Positions 1-8,875 of a DNA stretch of 64,000 nucleotides are shown here, in pieces. Each line of letters begins with the position of its first letter. Within the stretch, counting starts at the first letter, position 1. The stretch comes from an uncultured Burkholderiales bacterium. GTDB taxonomy: Bacteria > Pseudomonadota > Gammaproteobacteria > Burkholderiales > Burkholderiaceae_C. The position numbers were made by a program, and so were the translations under genes. Below the pieces are notes generated by a model that searched no databases, had not been told where the DNA came from, and worked only from the letters and a program-made list of their open reading frames with translations. The DNA lies in assembly GCA_903932865.1 (NCBI GenBank), contig CAIZHQ010000021.1, positions 1-64,000 on the forward strand, read 5' to 3'.

Positions 1-60
1 AATTTTATTGATTGCATATTAGTCGAGCATGAATCAACTTGAAGAACGAAATTTCATTCA

Positions 61-116
61 ACTTGGTTCAGAGCCCATTTTGCACAAACCCGCAAATTCA
101 CGGCTCGGAACCAAGT
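61..116. repeat. 15-bp imperfect inverted repeat (possible stem-loop)
   Basis: The left arm ACTTGGTTCAGAGCC (61-75) and right arm GGCTCGGAACCAAGT (102-116) are complementary at 14 of 15 positions, with a 26-base spacer. It could be the transcript end of a gene left of the window, a relic of a mobile element end, or a structured RNA. There is no U-run after either arm, so a simple intrinsic terminator is not supported. Confidence 0.5.
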
Positions 117-204
117 CCGAAAAAGTCATGAGGTTTTGAGAAAAACGGGGTTTGAGACGACTTTGCCGGGCTGATGCGAGAGGTCGCAGTCAGGAGCCCA
201 TAGC

Positions 205-228
205 AAAAAGCCCCGCGTGGTGCGGGGC
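205..228 (-). terminator. Intrinsic terminator after tRNA-Ser
   Basis: GCCCCGC (210-216) and GCGGGGC (222-228) form a 7-bp GC stem with a 5-base loop. Read on the minus strand the stem is followed directly by a run of five T (complement of 205-209). It lies about 45 bases past the 3' end of the tRNA gene. Confidence 0.8.
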
Positions 229-274
229 CTGAGGCTGCCTCAAGGCCTGCTGAGCAGGTTTGAGGTCTTTGTAC

Positions 275-367
275 TGGCGGAAACGGAGGGATTCGAACCC
301 TCGATGAGGCTCTACACCCCATACTCCCTTAGCAGGGGAGCACCTTCGGCCACTCGGTCACGTTTCC
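275..367 (-). tRNA. tRNA-Ser (anticodon GCT)
   Basis: On the minus strand the acceptor arm GGAAACG (complement of 361-367) pairs with CGTTTCC (complement of 279-285), followed by discriminator G and an encoded CCA (complement of 275-277). The anticodon stem-loop reads CTCCC-CTGCTAA-GGGAG, giving anticodon GCT for AGC/AGU serine codons. The TTC-GAATC T-loop is present, and a long variable arm between the anticodon and T arms is typical of serine tRNA. Length is 93 bases including CCA. No integrase or attachment duplicate was seen nearby. Confidence 0.95.
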
Positions 368-378
368 AGTGGGTCAAA

Positions 379-1647
379 TTATAACTTAGGCTGGTCCAGG
401 TCGAAGGCTTTGTGCAAGGCACGTACGGCCAATTCCATGTATTTTTCATCGATCACGACCGAGGTCTTGATTTCGGAGGTGGAAATCATCTGGATGTTGA
501 TGCCCTCTTCGCTTAAGGATCGGAACATTTTGCTGGCCACGCCCACGTGGCTGCGCATGCCAATGCCCACGATAGAGACCTTGCAAATCTTGGCGTCGCC
601 CAACACGTCTGCCGCACCCAATGAGGGCAGCACTTTTTCCTTGAGCAGGTCGATGGTCTTGGCGTAGTCGTTGCGGTGCACGGTGAAGCTGAAGTCGGTT
701 TTGCCGTCTTTGCTCAGGTTCTGGATGATCACATCGACTTCGATATTGGCATCGGCCACAGCGCCCAGAATTTGGTAGGCGATGCCGGGCTTGTCGGGCA
801 CGCCCAACACAGAGATTTTGGCTTCGTCGCGGTTGAATGCGATGCCGGAAACGACGGCTTGTTCCATTTGTTCGTCTTCCTCAAAAGTGATCAGGGTGCC
901 GGATGCGGCTTCTTCGTGGATGTCGATGTCCCAGGGCGTGAAGCTCGACAGCACGCGCATGGGGACTTTGTATTTGCCAGCAAACTCGACCGAGCGGATT
1001 TGCAAGACTTTGGAGCCGAGCGACGCCATCTCCAGCATTTCTTCAAAGCTCACTGTCTTCAGGCGGCGCGCTTCCGGGACCACACGAGGGTCGGTGGTGT
1101 AGACACCGTCCACGTCGGTGTAGATCAGGCATTCATCGGCTTTCATCGCGGCAGCCACGGCCACGGCCGAAGTGTCCGAGCCGCCGCGTCCGAGCGTGGT
1201 GATGTTGCCCTCGTTGTCGACGCCCTGAAAGCCCGTGATGATGACCACTTTGCCCGCCGCCAGGTCGGCACGCACGCGCTCGTCGTCGATCGATTCGATG
1301 CGGGCTTTGGTGTAGGCGTCGTTGGTCTTGATGGCCACTTGCCAGCCCGCGTAGCTCACCGAGGGCTGGCCTTCGGATTGCAGGGCAATGGCCAGAAGGG
1401 CCGACGAAGCTTGCTCGCCGGTCGACGCCAACATGTCGAGTTCGCGGCTGTAATCGTTGCCGGGTTTCGCGGGGGCCAGCTCTTTGGCCAAGCCCAACAA
1501 GCGGTTGGTCTCACCGCTCATGGCGCTGGGGACCACCACGATCTGGTGACCTGCGCGCGCCCATTTGGCCACGCGCTTGGCGACATTGCGGATGCGCTCG
1601 GTTGAGCCCATCGAGGTGCCGCCGTATTTGTGAACGATCAAAGCCAT
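379..1647 (-). CDS. lysC: Aspartate kinase
   Basis: Phosphorylates aspartate to 4-phospho-aspartate, the first step to lysine, threonine, methionine and diaminopimelate; cytoplasmic. At 422 residues it matches the single-function class. The N-terminal kinase signature KYGGTS is at residues 7-12 and GRGGSDTS at 153-160. The C-terminal third (about 266-422) holds two ACT domains, consistent with feedback control by end-product amino acids, as known for this family. It ends just upstream of tRNA-Ser. About 190 non-coding bases separate it from tilS, so it probably has its own promoter. A TTGACA (complement of 1685-1690) lies there but no good -10 box was identified. Confidence 0.97.
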   Translation of the reverse strand: MALIVHKYGGTSMGSTERIRNVAKRVAKWARAGHQIVVVPSAMSGETNRLLGLAKELAPAKPGNDYSRELDMLASTGEQASSALLAIALQSEGQPSVSYAGWQVAIKTNDAYTKARIESIDDERVRADLAAGKVVIITGFQGVDNEGNITTLGRGGSDTSAVAVAAAMKADECLIYTDVDGVYTTDPRVVPEARRLKTVSFEEMLEMASLGSKVLQIRSVEFAGKYKVPMRVLSSFTPWDIDIHEEAASGTLITFEEDEQMEQAVVSGIAFNRDEAKISVLGVPDKPGIAYQILGAVADANIEVDVIIQNLSKDGKTDFSFTVHRNDYAKTIDLLKEKVLPSLGAADVLGDAKICKVSIVGIGMRSHVGVASKMFRSLSEEGINIQMISTSEIKTSVVIDEKYMELAVRALHKAFDLDQPKL

Positions 1648-1841
1648 GTGAAGTGATGAATAGAAAAAGAATGCGGATGCGCTCTGTCAAGGCCGCATCG
1701 TCAAGGGTTACCACGAATTGCCGATGGTGTTTTATTGGCAAAGCCTGTCAATTGTATCCACCAGGCTGACATGATCTTGACCCGCGTTTGCCCCAAACCG
1801 CCGCAAGCTTGTCGGTTCAGTTGGCAGAATGGGTGAACGCC

Positions 1842-2798
1842 TCAGGCGGCTTGCCAACCCAGGTGCTGGCCTGCGCGCTGCACAAAGCCCACGCCCACCT
1901 TCAAATGGATCCGATGGCCACGGGTGGTGCAAGCGGTCAGTTGGTCCAGCAGCGCGTTCAGTTGCGCTGTGGTGGGGGTGGTGGCGTGTTGCAGCCGCAG
2001 CCAATGGCGCAGCACCAGCGCCTGGCGGACTCGACTCAAGCGCTGCAAAGCCTCGATGCGGGGCGGCACGCCGATGTGTGCCAGGTCTTGCGCGGCCACC
2101 TCATTCAAAATCTCTTGCGCCTGTGCGGCGTGGGCGGCACTGCGGGCAAAGGTCTCACGAAAAGCGGGCAGGGCTTCGGCCAAGGCGGGCAGCACGCGGG
2201 CGCGGATGCGGTTGCGGGTGAAGTTTTCGTCGGTGTTGCTGGGATCTTCGACCCAGCCATGCCTTTGGCTTTTCAGCCATTGGCGCAAGGCCGCGCCGGG
2301 CACCCCCAGAAAAGGCCGATGCCAATCGAGGCCCTGTCGCTGCCAATGAGAGGGCATGCTGGCCAAGCCGGGCAAGCCAGCGCCACGCGACAAGGCGATC
2401 AACAAAGTTTCCACCTGGTCGTCGGCATGCTGGGCCAGCGCAATGTCTTGCACCTCGGGCCACTCGCTTTGCACCGCTTCGGTCAGGGCCGCATAACGGG
2501 CTTTGCGGGCAGCGTCTTCGGGGCTTTGACCCGGGGCATGGCCCGCCTGCACCCTTCTCACGGACAACGGCACGCCCAGTTGATGGCAAAGCGATCGGCA
2601 ATGCGCTTCAAAAGCGTCAGCCGCGTCTTGCAAGCCGTGGTGAATGTGCACCGCCCTCACCTGCCCAGGCCAGCGGCTGGCGCAGGCCCACAGCAAAGCC
2701 GTGGAGTCGGCCCCACCGCTGAAGGCCACCGCAAAAGGAAGGCCCGGGCTGAAATCAGCCAGGGCCTGTTCGATGGGCAGCAGCGGTGTGAGAGCCAT
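1842..2798 (-). CDS. tilS: tRNA(Ile)-lysidine synthetase
   Basis: Attaches lysine to C34 of tRNA-Ile(CAU) so that it reads AUA; the reaction is ATP-dependent and cytoplasmic. The PP-loop motif SGGADST is at residues 27-33 from the chosen ATG at 2798. A longer frame reaches 2930 but would run into accA, which ends at 2828, so the ATG 29 bases after the accA stop is preferred. The 318-residue product is shorter than the roughly 430 residues of E. coli TilS, implying a reduced C-terminal tRNA-binding region. It follows accA on the same strand and is probably co-transcribed. Confidence 0.92.
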   Translation of the reverse strand: MALTPLLPIEQALADFSPGLPFAVAFSGGADSTALLWACASRWPGQVRAVHIHHGLQDAADAFEAHCRSLCHQLGVPLSVRRVQAGHAPGQSPEDAARKARYAALTEAVQSEWPEVQDIALAQHADDQVETLLIALSRGAGLPGLASMPSHWQRQGLDWHRPFLGVPGAALRQWLKSQRHGWVEDPSNTDENFTRNRIRARVLPALAEALPAFRETFARSAAHAAQAQEILNEVAAQDLAHIGVPPRIEALQRLSRVRQALVLRHWLRLQHATTPTTAQLNALLDQLTACTTRGHRIHLKVGVGFVQRAGQHLGWQAA

Positions 2799-2827
2799 GC
2801 GTGAAGCCTGAAAGCTCACCGGCCGTT

Positions 2828-3802
2828 TTACTTGCCTGCTTTGGTGTCGGTGAACCGGCCGTAGCTGTTCAGGCGCTCGTAGCGGCGCTCGAGCAATTCT
2901 TTGGGTTTGAGGTCGGCCAGTTGACGCCAAGCATCACCCAAAGCGCGCTTGAGGAAGGAGACCATTTGGTCGGTATCGCGGTGGGCGCCGCCCACAGGCT
3001 CATTGACGATTTTGTCGACCAGGCCCAAGGCCTTCAGGCGGTGAGCGGTGATGCCAAGTGCATCGGCTGCCACTTCGGCTTTTTCGCTGGTTTTCCAAAG
3101 GATGGAGGCACAACCTTCGGGGCTGATGACCGAGTAAACCGAGTACTGCAGCATCAACACCTGATCGGCCACCGAAATGGCCAATGCGCCACCGGAGCCG
3201 CCCTCGCCAATGATGGTGGTGATGATGGGCACCTCAAGCTGGGCCATCTCGAAAATGTTGCGACCGATGGCTTCGGACTGGCCGCGTTCTTCGGCATCGA
3301 TGCCGGGGTAAGCGCCGGGCGTGTCCACAAAGGTGAAGACCGGGAGCTTGAATTTTTCGGCCGTTTTCATCAGGCGCAGCGCTTTGCGGTAACCCTCTGG
3401 CTTGCTCATGCCAAAGTTGCGCAAAGTGCGCTCTTTGGTGTCACGCCCTTTTTGTTGGCCCAGCACCATACACGACTGACCATTGAAGCGGGCCAGGCCG
3501 CCCACGATGGACAAATCGTCGGCAAAGTGGCGGTCCCCGTGCATCTCCACAAAGTCGGTGAAGATGCCGTGGATGTAGTCAAGGGTGTAAGGACGTTCGG
3601 GGTGACGCGAGATTTTGGTGACCTGCCAGGGGGTCAGGTCGCTGTAAATGTCTTTGGTCAGTTGCTGGCTTTTCTTGCTCAGCTGATCGATTTCGAGGGT
3701 GATGTCCACCGCCGATTCGGTCTGAACATAGCGCAGCTCTTCGATCTTGGCTTCGAGTTCGGCAACGGGTTGCTCAAAATCGAGAAATGTTTTTTTGGCC
3801 AA
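2828..3802 (-). CDS. accA: Acetyl-CoA carboxylase carboxyltransferase subunit alpha
   Basis: Works with AccD to move the carboxyl group from biotin on AccB to acetyl-CoA, making malonyl-CoA for fatty acid synthesis. The 324-residue product has the usual AccA length, opens with [10 protein letters not shown], and carries the crotonase-like core with GGARFNGQ-type and [10 protein letters not shown] segments. The start codon is TTG (complement of 3800-3802), supported by a strong GAGGAG ribosome site six bases upstream. It sits between the glycosylase gene and tilS on the minus strand, an order I recognise from Comamonadaceae. Confidence 0.97.
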   Translation of the reverse strand: MAKKTFLDFEQPVAELEAKIEELRYVQTESAVDITLEIDQLSKKSQQLTKDIYSDLTPWQVTKISRHPERPYTLDYIHGIFTDFVEMHGDRHFADDLSIVGGLARFNGQSCMVLGQQKGRDTKERTLRNFGMSKPEGYRKALRLMKTAEKFKLPVFTFVDTPGAYPGIDAEERGQSEAIGRNIFEMAQLEVPIITTIIGEGGSGGALAISVADQVLMLQYSVYSVISPEGCASILWKTSEKAEVAADALGITAHRLKALGLVDKIVNEPVGGAHRDTDQMVSFLKRALGDAWRQLADLKPKELLERRYERLNSYGRFTDTKAGK

Positions 3803-3849
3803 GTTTGACTCCTCAGTTCAGGTTCCGGGTGGACGCGGTGCCCAGCCCC

Positions 3850-4500
3850 TCAATACGCCACCGGGACAGGGTCCAGCGAGCGCCAAATATACCAAGTTGC
3901 CACAGTCGAATAAGGACTCCAGGCCTGCGCGACCTCGCGGGCGTCGCTGCGACTCACCGGCTCGCCCGAGAAATAGTTGCGGCTGATGCCGTTGATCAAA
4001 CCCACGTCATCCAGTGGCAGCACATTGGGCCTGAGCAGGTGAAAGATCAGGAACATCTCGGCCGTCCAACGGCCAATGCCGCGGATCGCCACCAACTCAT
4101 CGATGATGGCCTCGTCGTCCATCTCTTGCCAGGCCTTGACATGCACCGAGCCTGCACTGAAATGCACCGCCAGATCGACCAGGTACTCGACCTTGCGGGC
4201 CGACAAACCGGCCGAACGCATGTCGTCCACCTTGAGTTTCAGCACAGCTGCAGGCGTGATCCGTTTGGACAGGGACGAAAACCGGTCCCACACCGACTGC
4301 GCGGCCTTAACCGAAATTTGTTGGCCCACAATGGAACGCGCCAAAGTCACAAAAGCATCACCCCGGGTCTCCAAAATGGCATTGCCAAACTGCGGGATGA
4401 GCTTTTTCATGACCCGGTCTTTTTTGGCCAGGTGCGCGCAGGCCTCGGCCCAATATGCGGGCGTGACAGGGATCACCTCAAGGCTTGGACTGAGCGTCAT
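3850..4500 (-). CDS. DNA-3-methyladenine glycosylase, HhH-GPD family
   Basis: A base-excision repair enzyme of the AlkA/Mag-like class that removes alkylated purines. Residues about 50-190 form the HhH-GPD fold: the helix-hairpin-helix [16 protein letters not shown] is followed by LPLDDVGL, whose Asp fits the catalytic position of this family. The C-terminal WRPYS-like segment (here [16 protein letters not shown]) is typical. At 216 residues it is the short form without the E. coli AlkA N-terminal domain. Its ATG overlaps the cysS stop by four bases, indicating translational coupling in a cysS-glycosylase-accA-tilS run. Confidence 0.9.
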   Translation of the reverse strand: MTLSPSLEVIPVTPAYWAEACAHLAKKDRVMKKLIPQFGNAILETRGDAFVTLARSIVGQQISVKAAQSVWDRFSSLSKRITPAAVLKLKVDDMRSAGLSARKVEYLVDLAVHFSAGSVHVKAWQEMDDEAIIDELVAIRGIGRWTAEMFLIFHLLRPNVLPLDDVGLINGISRNYFSGEPVSRSDAREVAQAWSPYSTVATWYIWRSLDPVPVAY

Positions 4501-5873
4501 TGCACCGACTCCCAGGTCGTGCCCGCAGCTGAGTCTTTCAGCAAGATGCCTTGGGCCAGCAAGTCGGTGCGGATGCGGTCAGCTTCGGCAAAATTCTTGG
4601 CCTTTTTGGCGTCTGCCCGAGCCTGAATCTGGGTCTGAATGGCGGCATCGTCCAAGCCTGCTCCGGTTTGCAGGTAAACCGTGGGGTCGGTTTGCAGCAA
4701 ACCCAGCAAGCCACCCAATGCCTTGAGCAAACCTGCACGCTCGGCCGAGCCACTGCGGTTGACATCGCCCGCCAATTCGAACAACACGGCCACCGCTTCG
4801 GGCGTGCCAAAGTCTTCGTCCATGGCGGCCTTGAATCGGACAGCCATGGGATCAGCCCAATCTAGCTTCACGTCAGCGGCCGGCACGGTTTGCAATGCGG
4901 TGTACAGGCGTTTCAGTGCCCCTTTGGCATCGTTCAGGTGAACGTCGCTGTAATTGAGCGAGCTGCGGTAGTGGCTACGCACGATGAAAAAACGCACCGT
5001 TTCGGCGTCAAACTCTTTGAGCACATCACGAATGGTGAAAAAATTGCCCAGGCTCTTGGACATCTTCTCATTGTCCACATTGATGAAGCCGTTGTGCATC
5101 CAAAAGCGCGCCAAAGGCTGACCGTTGGCGCCCTCGCTTTGGGCGATTTCATTTTCATGGTGCGGGAACTGCAAGTCGGCCCCGCCGCCGTGGATGTCAA
5201 AAGTCTGGCCCAGCAGCTCACAGGCCATGGCCGAACATTCGATGTGCCAGCCGGGACGGCCCGTGCCAAAGGGGCTCGACCATTTGACGTCTTCGGGCTC
5301 GGTGGGCTTGGCGCTTTTCCAGAGCACAAAGTCGAGCGGGTCTTGCTTGTCGGTTTCCACGGCCACGCGCTCGCCTGCGTTCAATTCGTCGAGAGACTTG
5401 CCCGACAACTTTCCGTAACCCGCAAACTTGCGCACCGAATAGTTCACATCGCCGTTGCCCGAGCGGTAAGCCAGGCCTTTTTGCTCCAGCGTGCCGATCA
5501 TGCTCAGCATTTGGGGCACGAAGTCGGTGGCGCGGGGCTCGTGCTGGGGACGCTCGATACCCAGGGCGTCGGCGTCTTGGTGCAGCGCATCGATCATGCG
5601 ATCCGTCAGGTGGCGGATGGTTTCGCCGTTTTCCAGGGCGCGTTTGATGATCTTGTCGTCGATGTCGGTCACGTTGCGCACGTAGGTGACCTGGAAACCA
5701 CTGGCCTTGAGCCAGCGCTGCACCACATCGAACGCGATCATTGAGCGGGCATGCCCCAAGTGGCACAGGTCGTACACCGTCATGCCGCAAACGTACATGC
5801 GCACATGGCCGGGCTCGGCGGGTGAAAACTCGGAAACAGCTCGGCTGAGCGTGTTGAAAATGCGCAAACTCAT
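4497..5873 (-). CDS. cysS: Cysteinyl-tRNA synthetase
   Basis: Class I aminoacyl-tRNA synthetase charging tRNA-Cys. The HIGH motif appears as HLGH at residues 38-41 and the KMSKS motif at 270-274. The zinc ligands expected for the family are visible as C29, C213, H238 and E242 (within HHENE). Length (458) is normal. It is the first gene of the minus-strand run and is divergent from the TPR gene at 6150. Confidence 0.98.
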   Translation of the reverse strand: MSLRIFNTLSRAVSEFSPAEPGHVRMYVCGMTVYDLCHLGHARSMIAFDVVQRWLKASGFQVTYVRNVTDIDDKIIKRALENGETIRHLTDRMIDALHQDADALGIERPQHEPRATDFVPQMLSMIGTLEQKGLAYRSGNGDVNYSVRKFAGYGKLSGKSLDELNAGERVAVETDKQDPLDFVLWKSAKPTEPEDVKWSSPFGTGRPGWHIECSAMACELLGQTFDIHGGGADLQFPHHENEIAQSEGANGQPLARFWMHNGFINVDNEKMSKSLGNFFTIRDVLKEFDAETVRFFIVRSHYRSSLNYSDVHLNDAKGALKRLYTALQTVPAADVKLDWADPMAVRFKAAMDEDFGTPEAVAVLFELAGDVNRSGSAERAGLLKALGGLLGLLQTDPTVYLQTGAGLDDAAIQTQIQARADAKKAKNFAEADRIRTDLLAQGILLKDSAAGTTWESVQ

Positions 5874-6149
5874 GTCAAATCGAAAAAATGGCGGTCAACA
5901 AAAGCCGCTTAGGCGCTGCGCATCGGTGACGGCAGTTCAGGCAACGGCGCTACAACAGCTCAAAAAAAGCCAGCGCACACAAGGCTGGCAACAACTTTCG
6001 GCCAACGGAAAACCGCAAGGGGCTCCATTACAATGATCAATCAGTATATCTCCGAGCCATGGCCTCTGGTGCTCTTTTCGAGCAGGCGTGCGTCAACCCC
6101 AGCGGCTCGGGGTGCGTCTTTTTTCACCCCCCTCTTTCTTTGGGTACGC
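5874..6149. other. Divergent intergenic region cysS / TPR gene
   Basis: This 276-base region between divergent genes must hold promoters for both. For the plus strand, TACAAT at 6029-6034 resembles a -10 box, but no good -35 is placed 16-18 bases upstream. No strong hairpin or operator was recognised. Confidence 0.4.
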
Positions 6150-6656
6150 ATGCGAAACTGGCTCAGTCGGATGGCTTTTTGCACTTTGTGGACTTGCAGC
6201 CTGGGCGTGCGTGCCGACGTGTACACCGATGTCAACGCCTTGGTGCAAAGCGGCCAATGGGCGCAAGCCCAGGCCTTGGCCGAAGCGAGGTTGAAAACCG
6301 CGCCCACAGACCCTCAAATGCGTCTGTTGCAAAGTCATATTCAGACCGGACTGGGCCAAACCCAGGCGGCCATGGACACGCTGCGCACCCTGACCCAGTC
6401 TTTCCCCGAATTGCCGGAGCCGCACAACAATCTGGCGGCCTTGCTGGTGCGTGAAAACCGCCATGACGAGGCTCTGGCTGCCTTGCAAGCGGCACTCAGA
6501 GCTCGTCCAGACTATGCGCTGGCCCTGGAAAACCTGGGTGATCTGCACCTGGCCATGGCCGCAAAGTCCTTCGCGCGGGCCCGACTCGTCTCACCCACCC
6601 AAACCCGCTTGCAAACCAAGCAAGAGGGCACAGAACGGGTGATGCGCACCCCATGA
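6150..6656 (+). CDS. Exported tetratricopeptide-repeat protein
   Basis: From the ATG at 6150 the protein (168 residues) begins MRNWLSRMAFCTLWTCSLGV, a signal-peptide-like stretch ending near RADVYTD. An in-frame upstream ATG at 6033 would add 39 residues of poor quality and hide the signal. The mature part carries about three TPR units (ALVQSGQWAQAQALAEARL; PQMRLLQSHIQTGLGQTQAA; a third ending ALENLGDLHLAMA). It probably acts as a periplasmic protein-protein interaction module. It precedes two cyclophilin genes; this order upstream of cysS is known in Comamonadaceae, but its exact function is not established. Confidence 0.8.
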   Translation: MRNWLSRMAFCTLWTCSLGVRADVYTDVNALVQSGQWAQAQALAEARLKTAPTDPQMRLLQSHIQTGLGQTQAAMDTLRTLTQSFPELPEPHNNLAALLVRENRHDEALAALQAALRARPDYALALENLGDLHLAMAAKSFARARLVSPTQTRLQTKQEGTERVMRTP

Positions 6657-6726
6657 AACCACGCCAGAAAGAGTCGCTTTGCTGACCACCTTGCCTACCA
6701 AAGCTCAACCCCCACTGCTTTATCCC

Positions 6727-7431
6727 ATGCCAACCTTGAAATACCATCGTCGCTGGGCCGCCCTGGCCCTGAGTCTGAGCTTACTGGCCCCCTGGAGCGC
6801 ACAAGCGCAAAACGCCAGCACAGCGGCCAGCGCCAGCACACCCAAAGTACGGATCAGCACCTCGGTGGGCGACATCGAAGCCGAGTTGTACGCGGACAAG
6901 GCCCCAAAAACCGTCGCGAACTTTTTGCAGTACGTGAACGAAAAACACTATGAAGGCACGATTTTTCACCGCGTGATTGCCGGCTTCATGGTGCAAGGCG
7001 GCGGCTTCGACGCCCAATACAAAGAGAAAAAAACCCGCGCACCGGTCCAACACGAGGGACGCCAGGCACTGGCTGGCGGTCTGAAAAACACCACCGGCAC
7101 GCTGGCCATGGCCCGCACCAACGATCCGCAATCGGCCACCGCGCAATTCTTCATCAACGTGGTAGACAACGCGTTTTTGGACCCCATTCCGATCCCCGAC
7201 GGTGACCCGGTCGCCAAATTTCAATACCAGGGTCGTGTTTACGAGAACGTGGCCCGCGCCCAACTGCTGAACGCGCCTCAACTGTTCGGCTACACCGTTT
7301 TTGGAAAAGTCACGTCCGGCATGGACGTGGTCCAAAAAATCCGCAACACGCCCACCGGCGCAGGCGGCCCCTTCCCGACCGATGTTCCCCGGACGCCGGT
7401 TGTCATCCAATCCATCACTTTGTTGAAGTAA
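6727..7431 (+). CDS. Periplasmic peptidylprolyl isomerase (cyclophilin type)
   Basis: Catalyses cis-trans isomerisation of Xaa-Pro bonds. From ATG 6727 it has a signal peptide ending near SAQAQN, so it should be periplasmic (PpiA-like). The cyclophilin domain spans about residues 40-234, with the family core [14 protein letters not shown] and the catalytic FHR arginine, plus [11 protein letters not shown]. Compared with its neighbour it has an insert after [11 protein letters not shown], a feature of periplasmic cyclophilins of this group. A TTG at 6679 would extend the frame but lacks a ribosome site and would spoil the signal. Spacing to the next gene is four bases. Confidence 0.92.
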   Translation: MPTLKYHRRWAALALSLSLLAPWSAQAQNASTAASASTPKVRISTSVGDIEAELYADKAPKTVANFLQYVNEKHYEGTIFHRVIAGFMVQGGGFDAQYKEKKTRAPVQHEGRQALAGGLKNTTGTLAMARTNDPQSATAQFFINVVDNAFLDPIPIPDGDPVAKFQYQGRVYENVARAQLLNAPQLFGYTVFGKVTSGMDVVQKIRNTPTGAGGPFPTDVPRTPVVIQSITLLK

Positions 7432-7435
7432 CACC

Positions 7436-7942
7436 ATGAGCAACCCACAAGTCGAACTGCACATCACCGGCTACGGCGTCATCACCCTCGAACTGGATGC
7501 TGAAAAAGCCCCCAAGTCAACCGAAAATTTTCTGGCCTATGTGAACAAGGGCCACTACAACAACACGATCTTTCACCGTGTGATTCCCGGCTTCATGGTC
7601 CAGGGCGGCGGCTTTGAGCCCGGCATGAACCAAAAGCCCACCGACGCCACCATCGAAAATGAAGCCAACAACGGCCTGAAAAACGACGAGTACACCGTGG
7701 CCATGGCCCGCACTTCGGCGCCCCACTCCGCTTCCTCGCAGTTCTTCATCAACGTCGCCAAAAATGACTTTCTGAACCACACTGCACCCTCCATGCAAGG
7801 CTGGGGCTACGCCGTGTTCGGCAAAGTGGTCAAGGGCACCGAAGTGGTCGACCAAATCAAAGGCGTGAAAACCGGCAACCGCGGCGGCCACGGTGACGTG
7901 CCCAAAGAAGATGTCGTGATCGAAAAAGCCATTGCGCTCTGA
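7436..7942 (+). CDS. ppiB: Cytoplasmic peptidylprolyl isomerase (cyclophilin B type)
   Basis: A 168-residue cyclophilin without a signal peptide, so cytoplasmic. [15 protein letters not shown] holds the catalytic Arg, and [10 protein letters not shown] and [10 protein letters not shown] are the conserved cyclophilin strands. It lies four bases after the secreted paralogue and eleven before lpxH. The pair probably arose by duplication, since their cores align closely. Confidence 0.94.
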   Translation: MSNPQVELHITGYGVITLELDAEKAPKSTENFLAYVNKGHYNNTIFHRVIPGFMVQGGGFEPGMNQKPTDATIENEANNGLKNDEYTVAMARTSAPHSASSQFFINVAKNDFLNHTAPSMQGWGYAVFGKVVKGTEVVDQIKGVKTGNRGGHGDVPKEDVVIEKAIAL

Positions 7943-7953
7943 TGGATTGAGCC

Positions 7954-8748
7954 GTGTCCGCTGACCCGCGCACCACAGCCCCGACCCTTGGTCGGCTGAC
8001 AGCGCCAGCGGCATGGCACAGGGTGGACTTGATCTCGGACCTGCACCTTCAGGCCGCAGAGCCGGCCACTTTCGAAGCCTGGCGCCAGTACATGGCGAAA
8101 ACACCGGCCGACGCGGTGCTGATTCTGGGTGACCTGTTCGAAGTCTGGGTGGGCGACGATGCCGCCGCGACTGACCCATTTTTGCAAAGCTGCGCGCAGG
8201 TCTTGCGCCAATGCGCGCAGCGATTGCATGTGGCCTTCATGCCCGGCAACCGGGACTTTTTGTTGGGGCCCGCCTTCTTGACCGATTGTGGCGTGCACGC
8301 TTTGAGTGACCCCTGCTTGCTGCTGTGGGGTGATCAACGCATTTTGCTCAGCCATGGTGATGCCCTGTGCCTGGATGACCGCGCCTACCAAGCATTTCGC
8401 CAGCAGGTGCGCAGTGCCGCCTGGCAAACTGAATTTTTGGCCAAACCCCTGCCCGAGCGCCTGGCGCTGGCCCGCGCCATGCGGGCGCAAAGCGAATCCC
8501 AAAAACACATCGGCGCGGTCTGCGCCGATGCCGACGCGTTCATGGCCTTGAATTGGCTCCATGCCGCCGGGGCCGATCGCCTGGTGCATGGCCACACCCA
8601 CCAGCCTGCAGACCACCCACTCGGCTCAAGGCAAAGGCATGTGCTGAGCGATTGGTCGCTGGATCACGCACCAGCTCGGGCCCAGGTGTTCAGAATGCAG
8701 CGCGAAGGCAGCATCACTCGCCTTGACATCGCTCGCGCCTCAGCCTGA
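7954..8748 (+). CDS. lpxH: UDP-2,3-diacylglucosamine diphosphatase
   Basis: Hydrolyses UDP-2,3-diacylglucosamine to lipid X in lipid A synthesis; a peripheral inner-membrane metallo-phosphoesterase. The calcineurin-like motifs appear in order: DLHL (D and H ligands), ILGDLFEVWVGDD, MPGNRDFLLG, LLSHGDALC and LVHGHTHQP. The start is GTG at 7954, eleven bases after ppiB. The 264 residues include a short N-terminal extension compared with E. coli (240). lpxK and kdsB, also lipopolysaccharide genes, lie at 28.5-30.6 kb. Confidence 0.95.
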   Translation: MSADPRTTAPTLGRLTAPAAWHRVDLISDLHLQAAEPATFEAWRQYMAKTPADAVLILGDLFEVWVGDDAAATDPFLQSCAQVLRQCAQRLHVAFMPGNRDFLLGPAFLTDCGVHALSDPCLLLWGDQRILLSHGDALCLDDRAYQAFRQQVRSAAWQTEFLAKPLPERLALARAMRAQSESQKHIGAVCADADAFMALNWLHAAGADRLVHGHTHQPADHPLGSRQRHVLSDWSLDHAPARAQVFRMQREGSITRLDIARASA

Positions 8749-8844
8749 GAGGAAGACGCACCCAGCGTACAGGCTTATGGAGAGGGATTTTTGAGCCAAG
8801 CTCAGACGTGGGTCGCTGCGGCCGGCTGTCGCTCAGAAAGCACA

Positions 8845-8865
8845 CTTGTGGGGGGGGCCCACAAG
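8845..8865. other. GC-rich stem-loop between convergent genes
   Basis: CTTGTGGG (8845-8852) and CCCACAAG (8858-8865) form a perfect 8-bp stem around five G. It lies between the lpxH stop and the end of the DUF349 gene. No T-run follows on either strand, so it may slow polymerase or protect a 3' end rather than act as a classic terminator. Confidence 0.45.
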
Positions 8866-8875
8866 CGGCAAGGGG

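Larger units (their letters stand above)
1..274. other. Left-edge non-coding stretch with an inverted repeat
   Basis: No convincing gene is seen here. It is more AT-rich than the genes to its right and holds a 15-base inverted repeat (61-75 against 102-116, 14 of 15 bases pairing, 26-base spacer). It also carries the terminator of the tRNA-Ser gene at 205-228. An open frame on the minus strand from 322 to 98 runs through the tRNA gene and is not taken as real. Confidence 0.6.

Noticed and set aside
98..322. Open reading frame on the minus strand at the left edge
   Set aside because: It runs through the tRNA-Ser gene and its terminator and has no ribosome site.
676..1605. Long plus-strand frame opposite lysC
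   Set aside because: It is the antisense shadow of lysC; its composition is repeated His/Asp/Gly typical of antisense of high-GC genes.
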